64,000 bases of DNA from the NCBI GenBank assembly GCA_934717555.1, contig CAKUYY010000003.1, forward strand, positions 1 to 64,000, given 5' to 3'. The position numbers were made by a program, and so were the translations under genes. This DNA is from an uncultured Clostridium sp. (lineage in GTDB: Bacteria > Bacillota > Clostridia > Oscillospirales > Acutalibacteraceae). Of the stretch, positions 1 to 9,567 are shown one piece after another. The first letter of the stretch is position 1. Each line of letters starts with the position of its first letter. The notes below the pieces were generated by a model. The model did no database searches. It saw only the letters and a list, made by a program, of their open reading frames with translations, and was not told where the DNA came from.

Positions 1-1
1 C

Positions 2-2725
2 GGCGGTAACTCTGTGAAGTTCACCGGCAATCTGGATGCATCCAACAAGATCATGCTGTATTCCACCCAGGTGGAAAATGCCAAATCCGCTTCCGTTACC
101 TATAAAGTAAACAAAGACGGTTCCAATGTACAGTTGGGCCTGTGCTATGGGGACAATTACGACGAGGCCAACTTCAAGTATTATGATCTGGGCACCGGTA
201 CTGCTGGAGAGTGGACCACCGCTAATGTGGACATCTCCGAGGACGCTTCCAAGGGTTTGCCCATCAGCGCCATTGCCATTAAGGTGGATGGCCAGGTAAC
301 CGACTATCAGCTCAATTTGGGCAACATTTCCCTGAATGACCAGGCTTCTGTCAAGTGTGACGCGCCTGCTTCTGTCACTTTGGATGAAATCATGTACAAG
401 GATGCCAACAAAGCTCAGGTAAGAATGTACTGGGATGGTGTGGAAAACGCCGAGTATTATGAACTGTATCAGGTCAAAGCAGACGGCTCCACTCAGATGA
501 TCACAGCGCTTCCCAATACCGCTTATTATATTGACAACCTGGTGAAGGAAGAAGGCCAGGATACCGCGACGGTTCGTGTTGTTCCTGTCAGCGCCGACGG
601 CACCAGAGGCCATTACAAGGATCTGGTAATTGATTGGGAGATCCCCAACGGCGCCACAGCTTATGCACCGGTTCCCAGTTCCGATAATGTCTGTCTCAAC
701 GGCGTAGGCGCGGAAGTCACTGGCTATTCCGGACAGGGAGAAGCGGAACCTGCCTGGAAGGCGATTGACGGAACTTCCCTCAACGGCAGCAAATGGTGCC
801 AGGCTGGTACCAACAGAGGTTGGATGACCATTAAGCTGCTGGACGGCCCCAAGACCATCCGCAGATTTAGAGTAGAGCATGCAGAGGCTGGCGGCGAAGG
901 AAAAATCAACAATACCCGTGATTTCTCCCTGCAATATAAGGATACGGACGGACAATGGAAAATTGCCAAACAGATTACCGGCAATACCGATGCGATTACA
1001 GATGTAGTGCTGGATCAGCCCATCACCGCCGAGGAATGGAAGCTGGATATCACTTATGCTGACCAGGGCCCATGGACTGCCATCCGTATCTATGAGTGGC
1101 AGATGTTTGAAGATGCTACCCAGCCAGCCACCGATTCTGTGGGCATGCAGTTTGCCAGTGCAGAAAACAACGAAGGCACTGCCGATGTCTTTACCCTCAG
1201 CCATGTTCCGGAAGGGTACACCGTCAAGGCTTATGCCGATGTGGAAAAGAATACCCTCCTGGGCAGCGCAGTAGCCGAAGCCAATGGGAAGGTAACCATA
1301 GACAACTTAGACTTTGGTGCAGACGCGGGACGTGTATATTACACGGTACAGGGCGGCGTAACCGCTGAGAGCGATGTGCTCAGCACTGCTTATGAGAGCG
1401 AAACCGCAGAGAAGACCCCAGCGGCTACCGATATTTCTTTCAGCAAATTCTCTCAGATTGGTTCCAGCAATTCCATGTTTAAAGACAATATTTATACCAA
1501 TCTCACAGTAAACGGCCTGCAGGAGGGCGACGTGGTTTACCTGTATGAGAAGAACGCCGATCCTGATGGACTGGCCCAAGGGTTGTATACCAAGAAATCC
1601 CTGCCTGTAGCGGCCGGCGAGGATTCCATCACCATTGAGCGCGTACAGCTGCCCTATGAGGGAACCCAGCTGACCATGCAGGTGAAGAGGGAAGGCATGA
1701 AAGCCTCCGATCCCTATGAAGTGAGCGCGGCCACTGAGCTTAATAATTTGCTCACCCAGGCAAAGGCCATTTCCCAAGCGGATTATCCCATTGGCTATGC
1801 CGAATTGCAAAAGGCCATTACAGCGGCCCAGGCGATTGCCGATGATACCACGGCTAATTACGATGAAATTGCCGCTCAAGTGGAAGCTCTGAGCGCTGCT
1901 ATCGACAATACCAAGGCTGTTACCCAGGTTTTGGAAACCACGGTCAAGAACGCTGAGAGGCTCCTGGAGGAAGGCGCTCTGGACAATACATTGCAAGTAA
2001 TCGTGGATGGCTTTAACGCTTCTCTGAAACAGGCCAAAGAGCTTTTGGAAAATCCCAAAGCTACCCAGAGCGAAATCAATGCCGCCAATGTGGATCTGTT
2101 GGGCTGGATGGCCAAAGTGGATTGGAAACAGGGTGACAAGACCATTCTGGAAGTTGCGGTAGATATCGCTACCTCCATCAATGAAAACTTGGATCTGTAT
2201 CTGGATACCGAAGCGTTCTCCGCGGCTTATGCAAAGGCCCAGGAAGTGCTGGCTGACGGCAACGCCATGCAGGATGAAGTGGACAGCGCTTATGAAGCCC
2301 TGATGGAAGCCATGATGAATCTGAGAATGAAGCCCAATAAAGATATCCTCAATGATTTGATCGAACAGGTTGAAGGCATGGATCTGAGCGGATATACCGC
2401 TGATAGTGTCAATGCCCTGCAAAATGCCCTGGCAGCCGCTCAGGCGATTTCCACAAATGAGAAGGCTACTCAGGATGAGGTTGATGCGGCTGTAGAAAAT
2501 CTGGCCGCCGCCAAAGCTGCCCTGGTAAAAGAGGACACCAATGAGGGAACCGTGGAATTACCAGTGGTTACTCCGGGTGACGATCAGGATACCGGATCTG
2601 TAGAGCAGACCGGAGAAGGAACCGCTCCCACTGAGACCGGCGACGCGGGTTCCTTTACCGCACTGGCTTTGACCGCCATGGCGGGAGCTGCTGTTTTCGT
2701 ATTCTCCAAGAAGAGAAAACATTAA
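2..2725 (+). CDS. C-terminal part of GH85 endo-beta-N-acetylglucosaminidase, wall-anchored (5' partial)
   Basis: The frame is open from the window edge, so the catalytic domain lies upstream and only about 907 C-terminal residues are seen. Order: a galactose-binding-like beta-sandwich (about 1-120) whose opening (GGNSVKFTGNLDASN) resembles the domain that follows the GH85 barrel in Endo-D-type enzymes; an Fn3-like domain (125-220); a discoidin/F5-8C domain (230-370); two Ig-like modules (375-590); four FIVAR-type helical repeats (595-850); and a sorting tail with a TETGD motif, a hydrophobic stretch and a KKRKH end. GH85 enzymes cut between the two GlcNAc residues of the N-glycan core. The TETGD motif is not canonical LPXTG but is sortase-like in position. 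The GH85 call rests on the accessory architecture, not on visible catalytic residues. A terminator follows directly. Confidence 0.8.
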   Translation, partial: GGNSVKFTGNLDASNKIMLYSTQVENAKSASVTYKVNKDGSNVQLGLCYGDNYDEANFKYYDLGTGTAGEWTTANVDISEDASKGLPISAIAIKVDGQVTDYQLNLGNISLNDQASVKCDAPASVTLDEIMYKDANKAQVRMYWDGVENAEYYELYQVKADGSTQMITALPNTAYYIDNLVKEEGQDTATVRVVPVSADGTRGHYKDLVIDWEIPNGATAYAPVPSSDNVCLNGVGAEVTGYSGQGEAEPAWKAIDGTSLNGSKWCQAGTNRGWMTIKLLDGPKTIRRFRVEHAEAGGEGKINNTRDFSLQYKDTDGQWKIAKQITGNTDAITDVVLDQPITAEEWKLDITYADQGPWTAIRIYEWQMFEDATQPATDSVGMQFASAENNEGTADVFTLSHVPEGYTVKAYADVEKNTLLGSAVAEANGKVTIDNLDFGADAGRVYYTVQGGVTAESDVLSTAYESETAEKTPAATDISFSKFSQIGSSNSMFKDNIYTNLTVNGLQEGDVVYLYEKNADPDGLAQGLYTKKSLPVAAGEDSITIERVQLPYEGTQLTMQVKREGMKASDPYEVSAATELNNLLTQAKAISQADYPIGYAELQKAITAAQAIADDTTANYDEIAAQVEALSAAIDNTKAVTQVLETTVKNAERLLEEGALDNTLQVIVDGFNASLKQAKELLENPKATQSEINAANVDLLGWMAKVDWKQGDKTILEVAVDIATSINENLDLYLDTEAFSAAYAKAQEVLADGNAMQDEVDSAYEALMEAMMNLRMKPNKDILNDLIEQVEGMDLSGYTADSVNALQNALAAAQAISTNEKATQDEVDAAVENLAAAKAALVKEDTNEGTVELPVVTPGDDQDTGSVEQTGEGTAPTETGDAGSFTALALTAMAGAAVFVFSKKRKH

Positions 2726-2782
2726 TGTTCTGACAAGCACTTGAGATAGTGTTTTCAAAGAATTAAACCGAAGAAAAGGTGC

Positions 2783-2820
2783 GGGGGCGCTGGAGAAATC
2801 CAGTGCCCCCCATGTTTTTT
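2783..2820 (+). terminator. Rho-independent terminator of the GH85 gene
   Basis: A 12-bp GC-rich stem (GGGGGCGCTGGA paired with TCCAGTGCCCCC, one G-T pair) with a GAAA loop is followed by CATGTTTTTT. It lies about 60 bases after the stop codon. Confidence 0.85.
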
Positions 2821-2989
2821 GGAGGGAAAAAATCTGATGAACGGGGTTATAAAGTCAGAAAAATATTTTTCCTAAAAAGCAATGCACATGGGAAAAAAGA
2901 AGGATAGATTTTTTTATGGCAACAGACAAAAAAATCCTGTGCTTTTTCTAAAATTTTTTTGAGAAACAGCAGTCAAACCACAAGTTTTC

Positions 2990-2998
2990 TGGTATAAT
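2990..2998 (+). promoter_or_regulatory. Extended -10 promoter of the GH130 gene
   Basis: TGGTATAAT is a perfect extended -10 located 25 bases before the GH130 start. No good -35 is seen at the usual spacing, as is normal for extended -10 promoters. The phosphorylase can therefore be transcribed independently of the GH85 gene. Confidence 0.65.
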
Positions 2999-3023
2999 AT
3001 AGGCAATTACCGAAAAGGAGTCG

Positions 3024-4028
3024 ATGTGTCAAATGAGTAAAATCATCGGAAAACCAATAAAGAACATCCCCTGGCAAGATAAACCGGAAGGATATCAAAT
3101 GCCGGTATGGCGTTATGATGCCAATCCTATCATCAAGCGTGACGCAATCCCCAGCTCCAACAGTATTTTCAATTCCGCGGTTGTCCCCTTTGAGGACGGT
3201 TTTGCCGGCGTATTCCGCTGCGACAGCAAGTCCGTCAGCATGGATATTTTCCCGGGCTTCAGTAAGGACGGTATCCATTGGGAAATCAATCACGATCCCA
3301 TCAAGTTTGAAGGAGATCCGGAGATCACCAAGCGTGAGTACCGCTATGACCCCCGCGTATGCTTCATTGAGGACCGTTATTACATCACCTGGTGCAACGG
3401 TTACCATGGTCCCACCATCGGTATCGCCTACACCTTTGACTTCAAGACCTTCCATCAGCTGGAGAACGCGTTCCTGCCCTACAACCGCAACGGCGTGCTG
3501 TTCCCCCGCAAGATCAACGGCAATTACGCCATGATCAGCCGTCCCAGCGATACTGGGCATACCCCCTTTGGCGATATCTTCTACAGCGTAAGCCCGGATC
3601 TGACCTTCTGGGGCAAGCACCGCTATGTGATGGGCGCCATCAACAGCGACGCTTCCGCATGGCAGTCCAAGAAGATCGGCCCCGGCCCCATTCCGATTGA
3701 GACTGACGAGGGCTGGCTGATGATTTATCATGGCGTTATCAATACCTGCAACGGCTTTGTATACCGCATGGGCTGCGCTCTGCTGGACATCGACGAGCCG
3801 TGGAAAGTAAAGGCGCGTTCCAGCTATTATATCTTAGGGCCGCAAGAGCTTTATGAGCTGACTGGCGACGTGCCGAACGTCACATTCCCTTGCGCCGCGC
3901 TGGCGGAGTCCGAGACCGGCCGCATCGCCATCTACTATGGCTGCGCCGATACCGTTACCGGCCTGGCGTTCACCACTGTGGACGAGCTGCTCAAGTATAT
4001 GAAAGAGCATCCCCTGGAGATCAAATAA
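3024..4028 (+). CDS. GH130 beta-1,4-mannoside phosphorylase
   Basis: This 334-residue cytoplasmic enzyme is a five-bladed beta-propeller GH130 phosphorylase, with no signal peptide. GH130 enzymes split beta-mannosides with phosphate to give mannose 1-phosphate. Diagnostic stretches are [10 protein letters not shown] near the N-terminus, YDPRV (the conserved Asp acts as proton donor in the family), [18 protein letters not shown] and [21 protein letters not shown], which carries phosphate-binding residues. The length fits the RaMP2/UhgbMP-type group better than the longer mannosyl-glucose phosphorylases. The neighbouring GH85 endoglycosidase makes Man-beta-1,4-GlcNAc a plausible substrate (inference). 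The start is ambiguous: ATG 3024 lies 3 bases after AAGGAG, while ATG 3033 lies 12 bases after it and gives a more usual N-terminus. Confidence 0.88.
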   Translation: MCQMSKIIGKPIKNIPWQDKPEGYQMPVWRYDANPIIKRDAIPSSNSIFNSAVVPFEDGFAGVFRCDSKSVSMDIFPGFSKDGIHWEINHDPIKFEGDPEITKREYRYDPRVCFIEDRYYITWCNGYHGPTIGIAYTFDFKTFHQLENAFLPYNRNGVLFPRKINGNYAMISRPSDTGHTPFGDIFYSVSPDLTFWGKHRYVMGAINSDASAWQSKKIGPGPIPIETDEGWLMIYHGVINTCNGFVYRMGCALLDIDEPWKVKARSSYYILGPQELYELTGDVPNVTFPCAALAESETGRIAIYYGCADTVTGLAFTTVDELLKYMKEHPLEIK

Positions 4029-4045
4029 GTAGTTTCGGTAAAGAG

Positions 4046-4083
4046 AAAGGCCGCTTTCCCAATCTGGGAAAGCGGCCTTTTCA
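4046..4083 (+). terminator. Terminator of the GH130 gene
   Basis: A perfect 15-bp stem (AAAGGCCGCTTTCCC and its complement) with a 5-base loop ends in CCTTTTC just after the stop codon. Confidence 0.93.
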
Positions 4084-4103
4084 TATAGGTGAGTTTTTCA
4101 AGT

Positions 4104-4180
4104 TGTCCAAGACAGAAAGTTTTTGCCCGCCTTTTCTAAGAAGCCGGCAGGATGGAGGGATGGAATCCTCCATGATTTCT
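4104..4180 (+). repeat. Dispersed intergenic repeat, copy C (truncated)
   Basis: This stretch shares the block AAAGTTTTTGCCCGCC and the order of later elements (GGAGGGATGG, then ATCCTCCA) with the fuller copies near 11.4 kb and 36.4 kb. It is the shortest recognisable body copy and lacks the inner palindromes. It sits in a gene-free gap of about 475 bases. Confidence 0.55.
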
Positions 4181-4200
4181 AAAACTGAAAAAAGATATGA

Positions 4201-4305
4201 GACATAGTCCGGCAGGCTGTGCCTCCGTGAGGTACCTTCAGCGAGGAATTTCCTATAGGGCGTTGGTAATCGGAAGGTTTCGCCGGAATGGTTACCGTCC
4301 TCTAT
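4201..4305 (+). other. GC-rich structured island of unknown nature, possible ncRNA
   Basis: A GC-rich block of about 100 bases stands out inside very AT-rich intergenic DNA. It holds several nested short inverted repeats: CCTC/GAGG with a 3-base loop, AGGAAATTTCCT-like pairing, and GGTAA/TTACC enclosing CGG/CCG. No open frame of useful length crosses it and I do not recognise a known riboswitch or RNA family. It is followed by about 190 bases of AT-rich DNA before the next gene. It could be an RNA, a repeat, or a decayed gene fragment. Confidence 0.35.
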
Positions 4306-4505
4306 AATGAAAAAGATTATTATAAAACGTCAATTTTTCAAAAAAGATAAAAATAAAAATTGTGCTATTAATAGAATCTTCGCGTTTCTCTTTACCACAA
4401 AAAAGATGGTGATATAATACAAATACTATCTTCGATTTTTATATAAATTTTTTATAAAGATATAAAGATGGCAAAAATATAGCCATTGAAAACACGGGAA
4501 AGGGA

Positions 4506-5279
4506 ATGAAAAGGATGACCAACCAGATGGATGCTACCAAGAAGTTTTCCGGCAAGGCAGAAGGGTATGAAAAATACCGCCCAACCTATCCCAAGGGGTT
4601 ATTGGACTATTTGTATCAGGAAAAAGGCTTCCAAAAAGATAGTGTGATCGCGGATATCGGCGCGGGGACTGGTATTTTTAGCCGGCTTTTACTGGAGAGG
4701 GGGAGCCATGTCTTTTGTGTAGAGCCCAACGACGATATGCGCCGTGTCGCCTGGCAAAAGTTGCAGGGATATGAGACGTGTACCTTTGTGAACGCCACTG
4801 CGGAACACACTCTGCTCAACGACCAGAGCGTGGATTTTGTGACGGCAGCCCAGGCATTCCATTGGTTTGACCAGCCAGCCTTCGCCGCTGAGTGCAGGCG
4901 GATTCTTCGTCCGGAGGGAAAAGTGGTTTTGCTTTGGAACAGCAGGGAAAAAAATGATGAAATGGTAAAAGAGACCTATCAAATTTGCCAGATGATCTGC
5001 CCCGAATTCAAAGGCTTTTCCGGAGGGGAGGAGACCCCGCAGAAATACCAGTCTTTTTTCCGGGAAGGCCGTTATGAGGAGAAGATATTTGCCAATGACC
5101 TTCATCTAAATCTGGAGGAATTTTTGGGGAGATACCTTTCCGCTTCCTATGCGCCTTCCAAAGAGGACAGCCGCTATTTTGAATTTACCAAGGCACTGAC
5201 CGGCCTTTTTGGTTCTTACCAAAAAGGGGGAATCATTACGCTTCCCAACAAAACCCGGTGTTATATAGGGGAGGTATAA
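4506..5279 (+). CDS. Class I SAM-dependent methyltransferase
   Basis: This 257-residue protein has the Rossmann SAM-binding fold. Motif I is ADIGAGTGIFSRLL (about residues 47-60), an acidic residue follows in the VEPND segment, and AFHWFD is typical of the Methyltransf_11 group of small-molecule methyltransferases. The substrate cannot be told. The start is uncertain: ATG 4506 and 4515 lie close to a GGGAAAGGGA stretch, and ATG 4527 gives the common N-terminus MDATKKFSGKAEGY. The following gene starts 2 bases after this stop codon behind its own Shine-Dalgarno site, so the two are probably cotranscribed. Confidence 0.85.
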   Translation: MKRMTNQMDATKKFSGKAEGYEKYRPTYPKGLLDYLYQEKGFQKDSVIADIGAGTGIFSRLLLERGSHVFCVEPNDDMRRVAWQKLQGYETCTFVNATAEHTLLNDQSVDFVTAAQAFHWFDQPAFAAECRRILRPEGKVVLLWNSREKNDEMVKETYQICQMICPEFKGFSGGEETPQKYQSFFREGRYEEKIFANDLHLNLEEFLGRYLSASYAPSKEDSRYFEFTKALTGLFGSYQKGGIITLPNKTRCYIGEV

Positions 5280-5281
5280 GC

Positions 5282-6625
5282 ATGTCCTCCTTCTGGGATA
5301 AAACGCCCCTTTACCAGGCATTGCGGAACCACCAGAGCCTGGGGCGTGCTTCTTTTCATACGCCGGGGCATAAAAGCAATCCGGAAGCGTTTCCTAGGGA
5401 TTTGCTGGCCCTGGATTATACAGAATTGCCGGATACCGACAGTCTGTTTGAAGCGGAAGGGCCGATCCGGGAAGCGGAGGAAACTGCTGCCCGGTTATTT
5501 GGGACTGCACGTACGGTATTTTCCGCCGGGGGATGTACGCTGTGCATTCAGGCGATGCTGCGGCTCGCGGCCCCGGAAGGCGGGGAAGTGATCACGGGGA
5601 GGGTTATCCATCGCTCTGCTGTCCAAACCATGGCCTTGTTGGGATTGGAACCGGTTTGGGTAATGCCGAGGCCGGACGCCGGGGAAGGGCTGCCGGGGCG
5701 GGTCTATGCAGAAGATATCCGCCGGGCTTTGCGCCTGCATCCCAGTGCGAAGGCCGTATATATCACCAGCCCGGATTATTATGGAACGCTGGCGGATATC
5801 CCTGCGATTGCCGAAGTATGCCGGCAGTCGGGCGTACCGCTGCTGGTGGATAACGCCCATGGTGCCCATCTCTGGTATGTGGGGGGAGGGTTGCATCCCA
5901 TTTCCCAAGGTGCCGACCTTACCGCCTGTTCCGCACATAAGACACTGCCTGTGCTGACAGGCGGGGCGTGGCTGAATATCCGGGAAGAGCGGTATTCCCA
6001 TGGAGTAAAGGAAGCCATGGCCCTGTTTGGGTCCACCAGCCCGTCTTACCCGGTGATGGCGTCCCTGGACCTGTGCCGTGCGTGGCTGCAAGAGAACGGA
6101 AAAGAATCTTTTGCCCAATTGGAAAAAACAGTCTCCAATTTAAAGCAATTAGCCTATGAAAAAGGGATTTGTCAGCCGGTGGGCCCTTGTGACCCCGTTC
6201 GCCTTACCCTGAACACGGCTTCTGTGGGTATGAGGGGAGAGGAGGCTGCCCAGTGGCTGCGGGATAGGGGGATAGAGCCAGAATATGCCGATGGGGGGCA
6301 TGTGGTGCTGATCCTCACCCCCATGAATAGGGAAGAGGATTTCAGCCGCCTGGAAGAAGCCATCCGTCATTTTCCAGTACGTTCCCCCATCCACCTTCCC
6401 AGTGCATTGCCGCCGCAGCCCAAATGTGCGGTATCTCCCAGGGAGGCGGTGCTGGCCCCTTCGGAATGGGTTCCGACAGAACAGGCGGCGGGACGGATCG
6501 CCGCACAGGCCGCATGCCCCTGCCCGCCGGGAGTGCCTGTGGTGATGCCTGGGGAATGGATTACAGAAAATACCGTAGAGTTTTTGATAAAGTATAGAAT
6601 TTTCAGGATAAAAGTGATAAAATAG
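5282..6625 (+). CDS. yaaO: Orn/Lys/Arg decarboxylase family protein (YaaO-like)
   Basis: This 447-residue protein is of the fold-type I PLP family of basic amino-acid decarboxylases, short type without the N-terminal wing domain. Visible motifs are SFHTPGHKSNP (residues 20-31), the cofactor Asp in LLVDNAHGAHLW and the Schiff-base Lys in CSAHKTLPVLTGG. The reaction is expected to be decarboxylation of arginine or lysine, but the substrate is not determined. ATG 5282 is chosen because GGGGAGG ends 8 bases upstream; the ATG at 5258 lies inside the previous gene. In B. subtilis yaaO precedes tmk and yaaQ; here darA (yaaQ) comes next and tmk is absent. Confidence 0.85.
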   Translation: MSSFWDKTPLYQALRNHQSLGRASFHTPGHKSNPEAFPRDLLALDYTELPDTDSLFEAEGPIREAEETAARLFGTARTVFSAGGCTLCIQAMLRLAAPEGGEVITGRVIHRSAVQTMALLGLEPVWVMPRPDAGEGLPGRVYAEDIRRALRLHPSAKAVYITSPDYYGTLADIPAIAEVCRQSGVPLLVDNAHGAHLWYVGGGLHPISQGADLTACSAHKTLPVLTGGAWLNIREERYSHGVKEAMALFGSTSPSYPVMASLDLCRAWLQENGKESFAQLEKTVSNLKQLAYEKGICQPVGPCDPVRLTLNTASVGMRGEEAAQWLRDRGIEPEYADGGHVVLILTPMNREEDFSRLEEAIRHFPVRSPIHLPSALPPQPKCAVSPREAVLAPSEWVPTEQAAGRIAAQAACPCPPGVPVVMPGEWITENTVEFLIKYRIFRIKVIK

Positions 6626-6779
6626 AGACAGGATTTTTCCTTTCATCCAGTAAATATGGATATAGAAAGAGCGGCTTTCATTAGATAAGGCGAGATGTTT
6701 TTCGGGAAAGAAATTTCAAGAAAGAGCGAAAAGTCCTGAGGAATTGTTTTCCTAACTTTTTGTATAGGAGGTTTTCTCT

Positions 6780-7103
6780 ATGAAATTGGTATTAGCAATT
6801 GTAAGCAATGACGATAGTTCGATGGTTTCCAGCGCGCTGACCAAAGAGGGATTTCAAGTAACCAAACTGGCCACCACAGGCGGTTTCCTGATGGCTGGAA
6901 ATACCACGTTCCTAACCGGTGTGGACGATGATAAAGTAGACCGGGTGATTGAGATTATCGCATCTCAAAGCAGCCAGCGCACACAGATCGTTCCCAGCGC
7001 CGCCACGGTGGATATGGGAATGTACGCGTCTTATCCCGTTGAGGTGACGGTGGGCGGTTCCACTATTTTTGTACTCAATGTGGAACGGTATGAGAAAGTA
7101 TAA
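6780..7103 (+). CDS. darA: Cyclic-di-AMP receptor DarA/PstA (YaaQ), PII-like
   Basis: This 107-residue PII-like protein matches the DarA/PstA family, trimeric cytoplasmic receptors for the second messenger c-di-AMP. Recognisable parts are the N-terminal strand MKLVLAIVSNDD, the ligand-site region TKLATTGGFLMAGNTTF and the GVDDDKVDRVIEII helix. The length is the normal family length. AGGAGG lies about 8 bases before ATG 6780. It sits 17 bases ahead of holB, as in B. subtilis, where only yaaR separates them. The output of this receptor is still poorly known. Confidence 0.93.
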   Translation: MKLVLAIVSNDDSSMVSSALTKEGFQVTKLATTGGFLMAGNTTFLTGVDDDKVDRVIEIIASQSSQRTQIVPSAATVDMGMYASYPVEVTVGGSTIFVLNVERYEKV

Positions 7104-7120
7104 AGGCAGGATATATCATC

Positions 7121-7984
7121 ATGCGTTTTGACAGTTTGCCGGGAAACGACCGGGCGAAAGAACAGCTCAACGCCTTGGACGTTTCGGGGCATATGCCCCA
7201 TGCCCTGATCCTGGAGGGGCCGCAGGACAGCGGAAAAGAGGAGTTTGCCCGGAAGATTGCCCAGTGGGCGGTATGTACATCTCAGGAACAGCGCCCCTGC
7301 GGGGTTTGCCCTGCGTGCAGGAAATTCCTGTCGGGCGGCCATCCAGATATTTTCACGGCCCAGGGGGGAAGTGGCTCCCGCTCTTTTCATGTGGACGCGG
7401 TCCGGGCTATCCGTTCTGATGCCTATGTTTTGCCCAATGAAGCCGAACGGAAGGTATACCTTCTATTGGGGGCGGATACCATGACGGAACAAGCGCAGAA
7501 CGCGTTGCTGAAGGTATTGGAAGAACCGCCCCAGCGTGTGCTGTTCGTGCTCACTTGTGTGTCGGCCTCTTCCCTGCTTCCCACAGTGAGATCCCGTGCC
7601 CAGATTATTTCTCTGGGCCATGCGGAAGAAAAACAGGAGGAATCCCCCTTTTCCCAATTGGCGGAAGAGATAGCCTGCGCGGTTTCTGCAACCCGGGAAT
7701 ATGAATTGCTCAGCTTAACCGGGCAGCTGGTGAAAGATAAGGACCACATGCGGGAAACGCTGAAACAGCTGCAATTGATCCTGCGGGATGCCTGCGTCAA
7801 AGCGTCGGGGGGGGACGCGATGCGCTGTGAAAGCGAGGCGGCCCGAAAACTGGCACAGAGGTTTACCAGAGACCGGCTGATCTCTATGCTGGAAGTGGCG
7901 GGAAAGGCCGCCGCCATGGTGGAACAAAACGCCAACCAGAATTTGCTGGCCACCTGGCTGTGCGCCAGCCTTCGGTCCTGTTGA
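7121..7984 (+). CDS. holB: DNA polymerase III delta' subunit
   Basis: This 287-residue protein is the clamp-loader delta' subunit, part of the AAA+ complex that loads the beta sliding clamp. A P-loop-like segment is at residues 33-39 (GPQDSGK). A zinc-binding module follows with Cys52, Cys60, Cys63 and Cys66. The segment TMTEQAQNALLKVLEEPP is strongly conserved in the family, and SRAQII marks the sensor/SRC-like region. It follows darA by 17 bases and precedes ricT, the usual Firmicutes order. The yaaR gene often placed between darA and holB is missing. Confidence 0.93.
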   Translation: MRFDSLPGNDRAKEQLNALDVSGHMPHALILEGPQDSGKEEFARKIAQWAVCTSQEQRPCGVCPACRKFLSGGHPDIFTAQGGSGSRSFHVDAVRAIRSDAYVLPNEAERKVYLLLGADTMTEQAQNALLKVLEEPPQRVLFVLTCVSASSLLPTVRSRAQIISLGHAEEKQEESPFSQLAEEIACAVSATREYELLSLTGQLVKDKDHMRETLKQLQLILRDACVKASGGDAMRCESEAARKLAQRFTRDRLISMLEVAGKAAAMVEQNANQNLLATWLCASLRSC

Positions 7985-8077
7985 CAGGAAAAGTTATATA
8001 ACGAATAAAAAAGTAAGAAGTAAGAAGGAGAAAAGGTCAAGGGACAAGCGGCTTTTTATCCTTTTAAAGGAGGTTAC

Positions 8078-8947
8078 ATGGCGGTTGTAATAGGAGTGCG
8101 TTTCAAAGACGTAGGAAAAGTTTACTATTTTGATCCCGGCGAAGAGATGCTGAAAAAAGGCGATAAGGTGATTGTGGAAACGGCCCGCGGCATCGAATGT
8201 GGGGAAGTGGCTATGGAAAACCGGGATGTGGCAGAAGAGAGTATCATACATCCTCTTAAAAAGATGATCCGGAAAGCCAATGAAGCGGATCTAAAAAAGG
8301 TGGAGCAGAATGAAAAGCTGGAAAAAAACGCTTTTGAAATCTGTTTAAAGAAAATTGCAGACCACAAGCTGGAAATGAAGCTTGTGGATGTGGAGTATAC
8401 ATTTGACAACAATAAGATCCTGTTTTATTTTACCGCGGACGGGCGGGTGGATTTCCGGGAGCTGGTAAAAGACTTGGCCTCGGTATTCCGCACCCGTATC
8501 GAATTGCGCCAGATTGGAGTTCGCGACGAGGCCAAAATGCTGGGCGGGTTAGGGATCTGCGGGAAACCGTTCTGCTGCTCGACTTTTTTGGGAGAATTCC
8601 AGCCGGTTTCCATCAAGATGGCGAAGGAACAGGGATTGTCATTAAATCCTGTCAAGATTTCGGGTACCTGCGGGCGGCTGATGTGCTGCCTGAAATACGA
8701 ACAGGCAGCTTATACGGATCTGCTGAAAACCACCCCAAAGGTAGGGGCGATTGTGACCACTCCAGAGGGAAAAGGGGTTGTAGTGGATCAGAACCTTCTG
8801 ACCGGTATGCTCAAAGTACGGATGGATCGCGCGCCTGAGGCCGCCCCTATGACCTTCCATGCAAAGGAAGTGCGCGTAGTGAAGGATGCCCAGATCCGTG
8901 TGGCCAAAGAGGAAATCGAGAAACTGAAACAGTTGGAAGACAAATGA
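8078..8947 (+). CDS. ricT: PSP1-domain protein RicT (YaaT)
   Basis: This 289-residue protein is YaaT/RicT. In B. subtilis it forms the RicAFT complex, which carries [4Fe-4S] clusters and promotes RNase Y processing as well as competence and sporulation. The cysteine-rich core is visible as GICGKPFCC followed by GTCGRLMCCLKYE. AAAGGAGG lies 6 bases before ATG 8078. Family partners RicA and RicF are not in this window. The gene is followed not by yabA but by a ferredoxin gene with its own promoter. Confidence 0.93.
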   Translation: MAVVIGVRFKDVGKVYYFDPGEEMLKKGDKVIVETARGIECGEVAMENRDVAEESIIHPLKKMIRKANEADLKKVEQNEKLEKNAFEICLKKIADHKLEMKLVDVEYTFDNNKILFYFTADGRVDFRELVKDLASVFRTRIELRQIGVRDEAKMLGGLGICGKPFCCSTFLGEFQPVSIKMAKEQGLSLNPVKISGTCGRLMCCLKYEQAAYTDLLKTTPKVGAIVTTPEGKGVVVDQNLLTGMLKVRMDRAPEAAPMTFHAKEVRVVKDAQIRVAKEEIEKLKQLEDK

Positions 8948-8974
8948 TTGAAATGTTTTCAGAAAAGGGGATAA

Positions 8975-9298
<324 letters not shown>

Positions 9299-9316
9299 TT
9301 CATCCAAACATAACCA

Positions 9317-9354
9317 AAAGGCGGAGCGTGATATACGCCCCGCCTTTCCTTTTG
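9317..9354 (+). terminator. Terminator of the ferredoxin gene
   Basis: AAAGGCGGAGCGT pairs with ACGCCCCGCCTTT (13 bp, one mismatch) around a 5-base loop, followed by CCTTTT. Confidence 0.85.
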
Positions 9355-9567
9355 TATGGGCTATCCTCCAGGAAAAAGAGTGATATACATCCCGGATATT
9401 TTGTCCTTACTAGATTTAGGGAAGGCTCAAAGGGCTGTGAGGTTGGAAAAAGCCGGAACTTCCAGGGATATGTCCCCGAAAGACAACATAAAGAAGATTT
9501 ATTTTTTGTTCATCCAATGCCATTGCGAAACGATAGAAAAATCACAGAGGGAAAGGAGGAAACTGGA

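Noticed and set aside
1307..2422. 371-codon open frame on the minus strand
   Set aside because: Antisense to the FIVAR-repeat part of the GH85 gene, low-complexity translation, no ribosome-binding site or family match.
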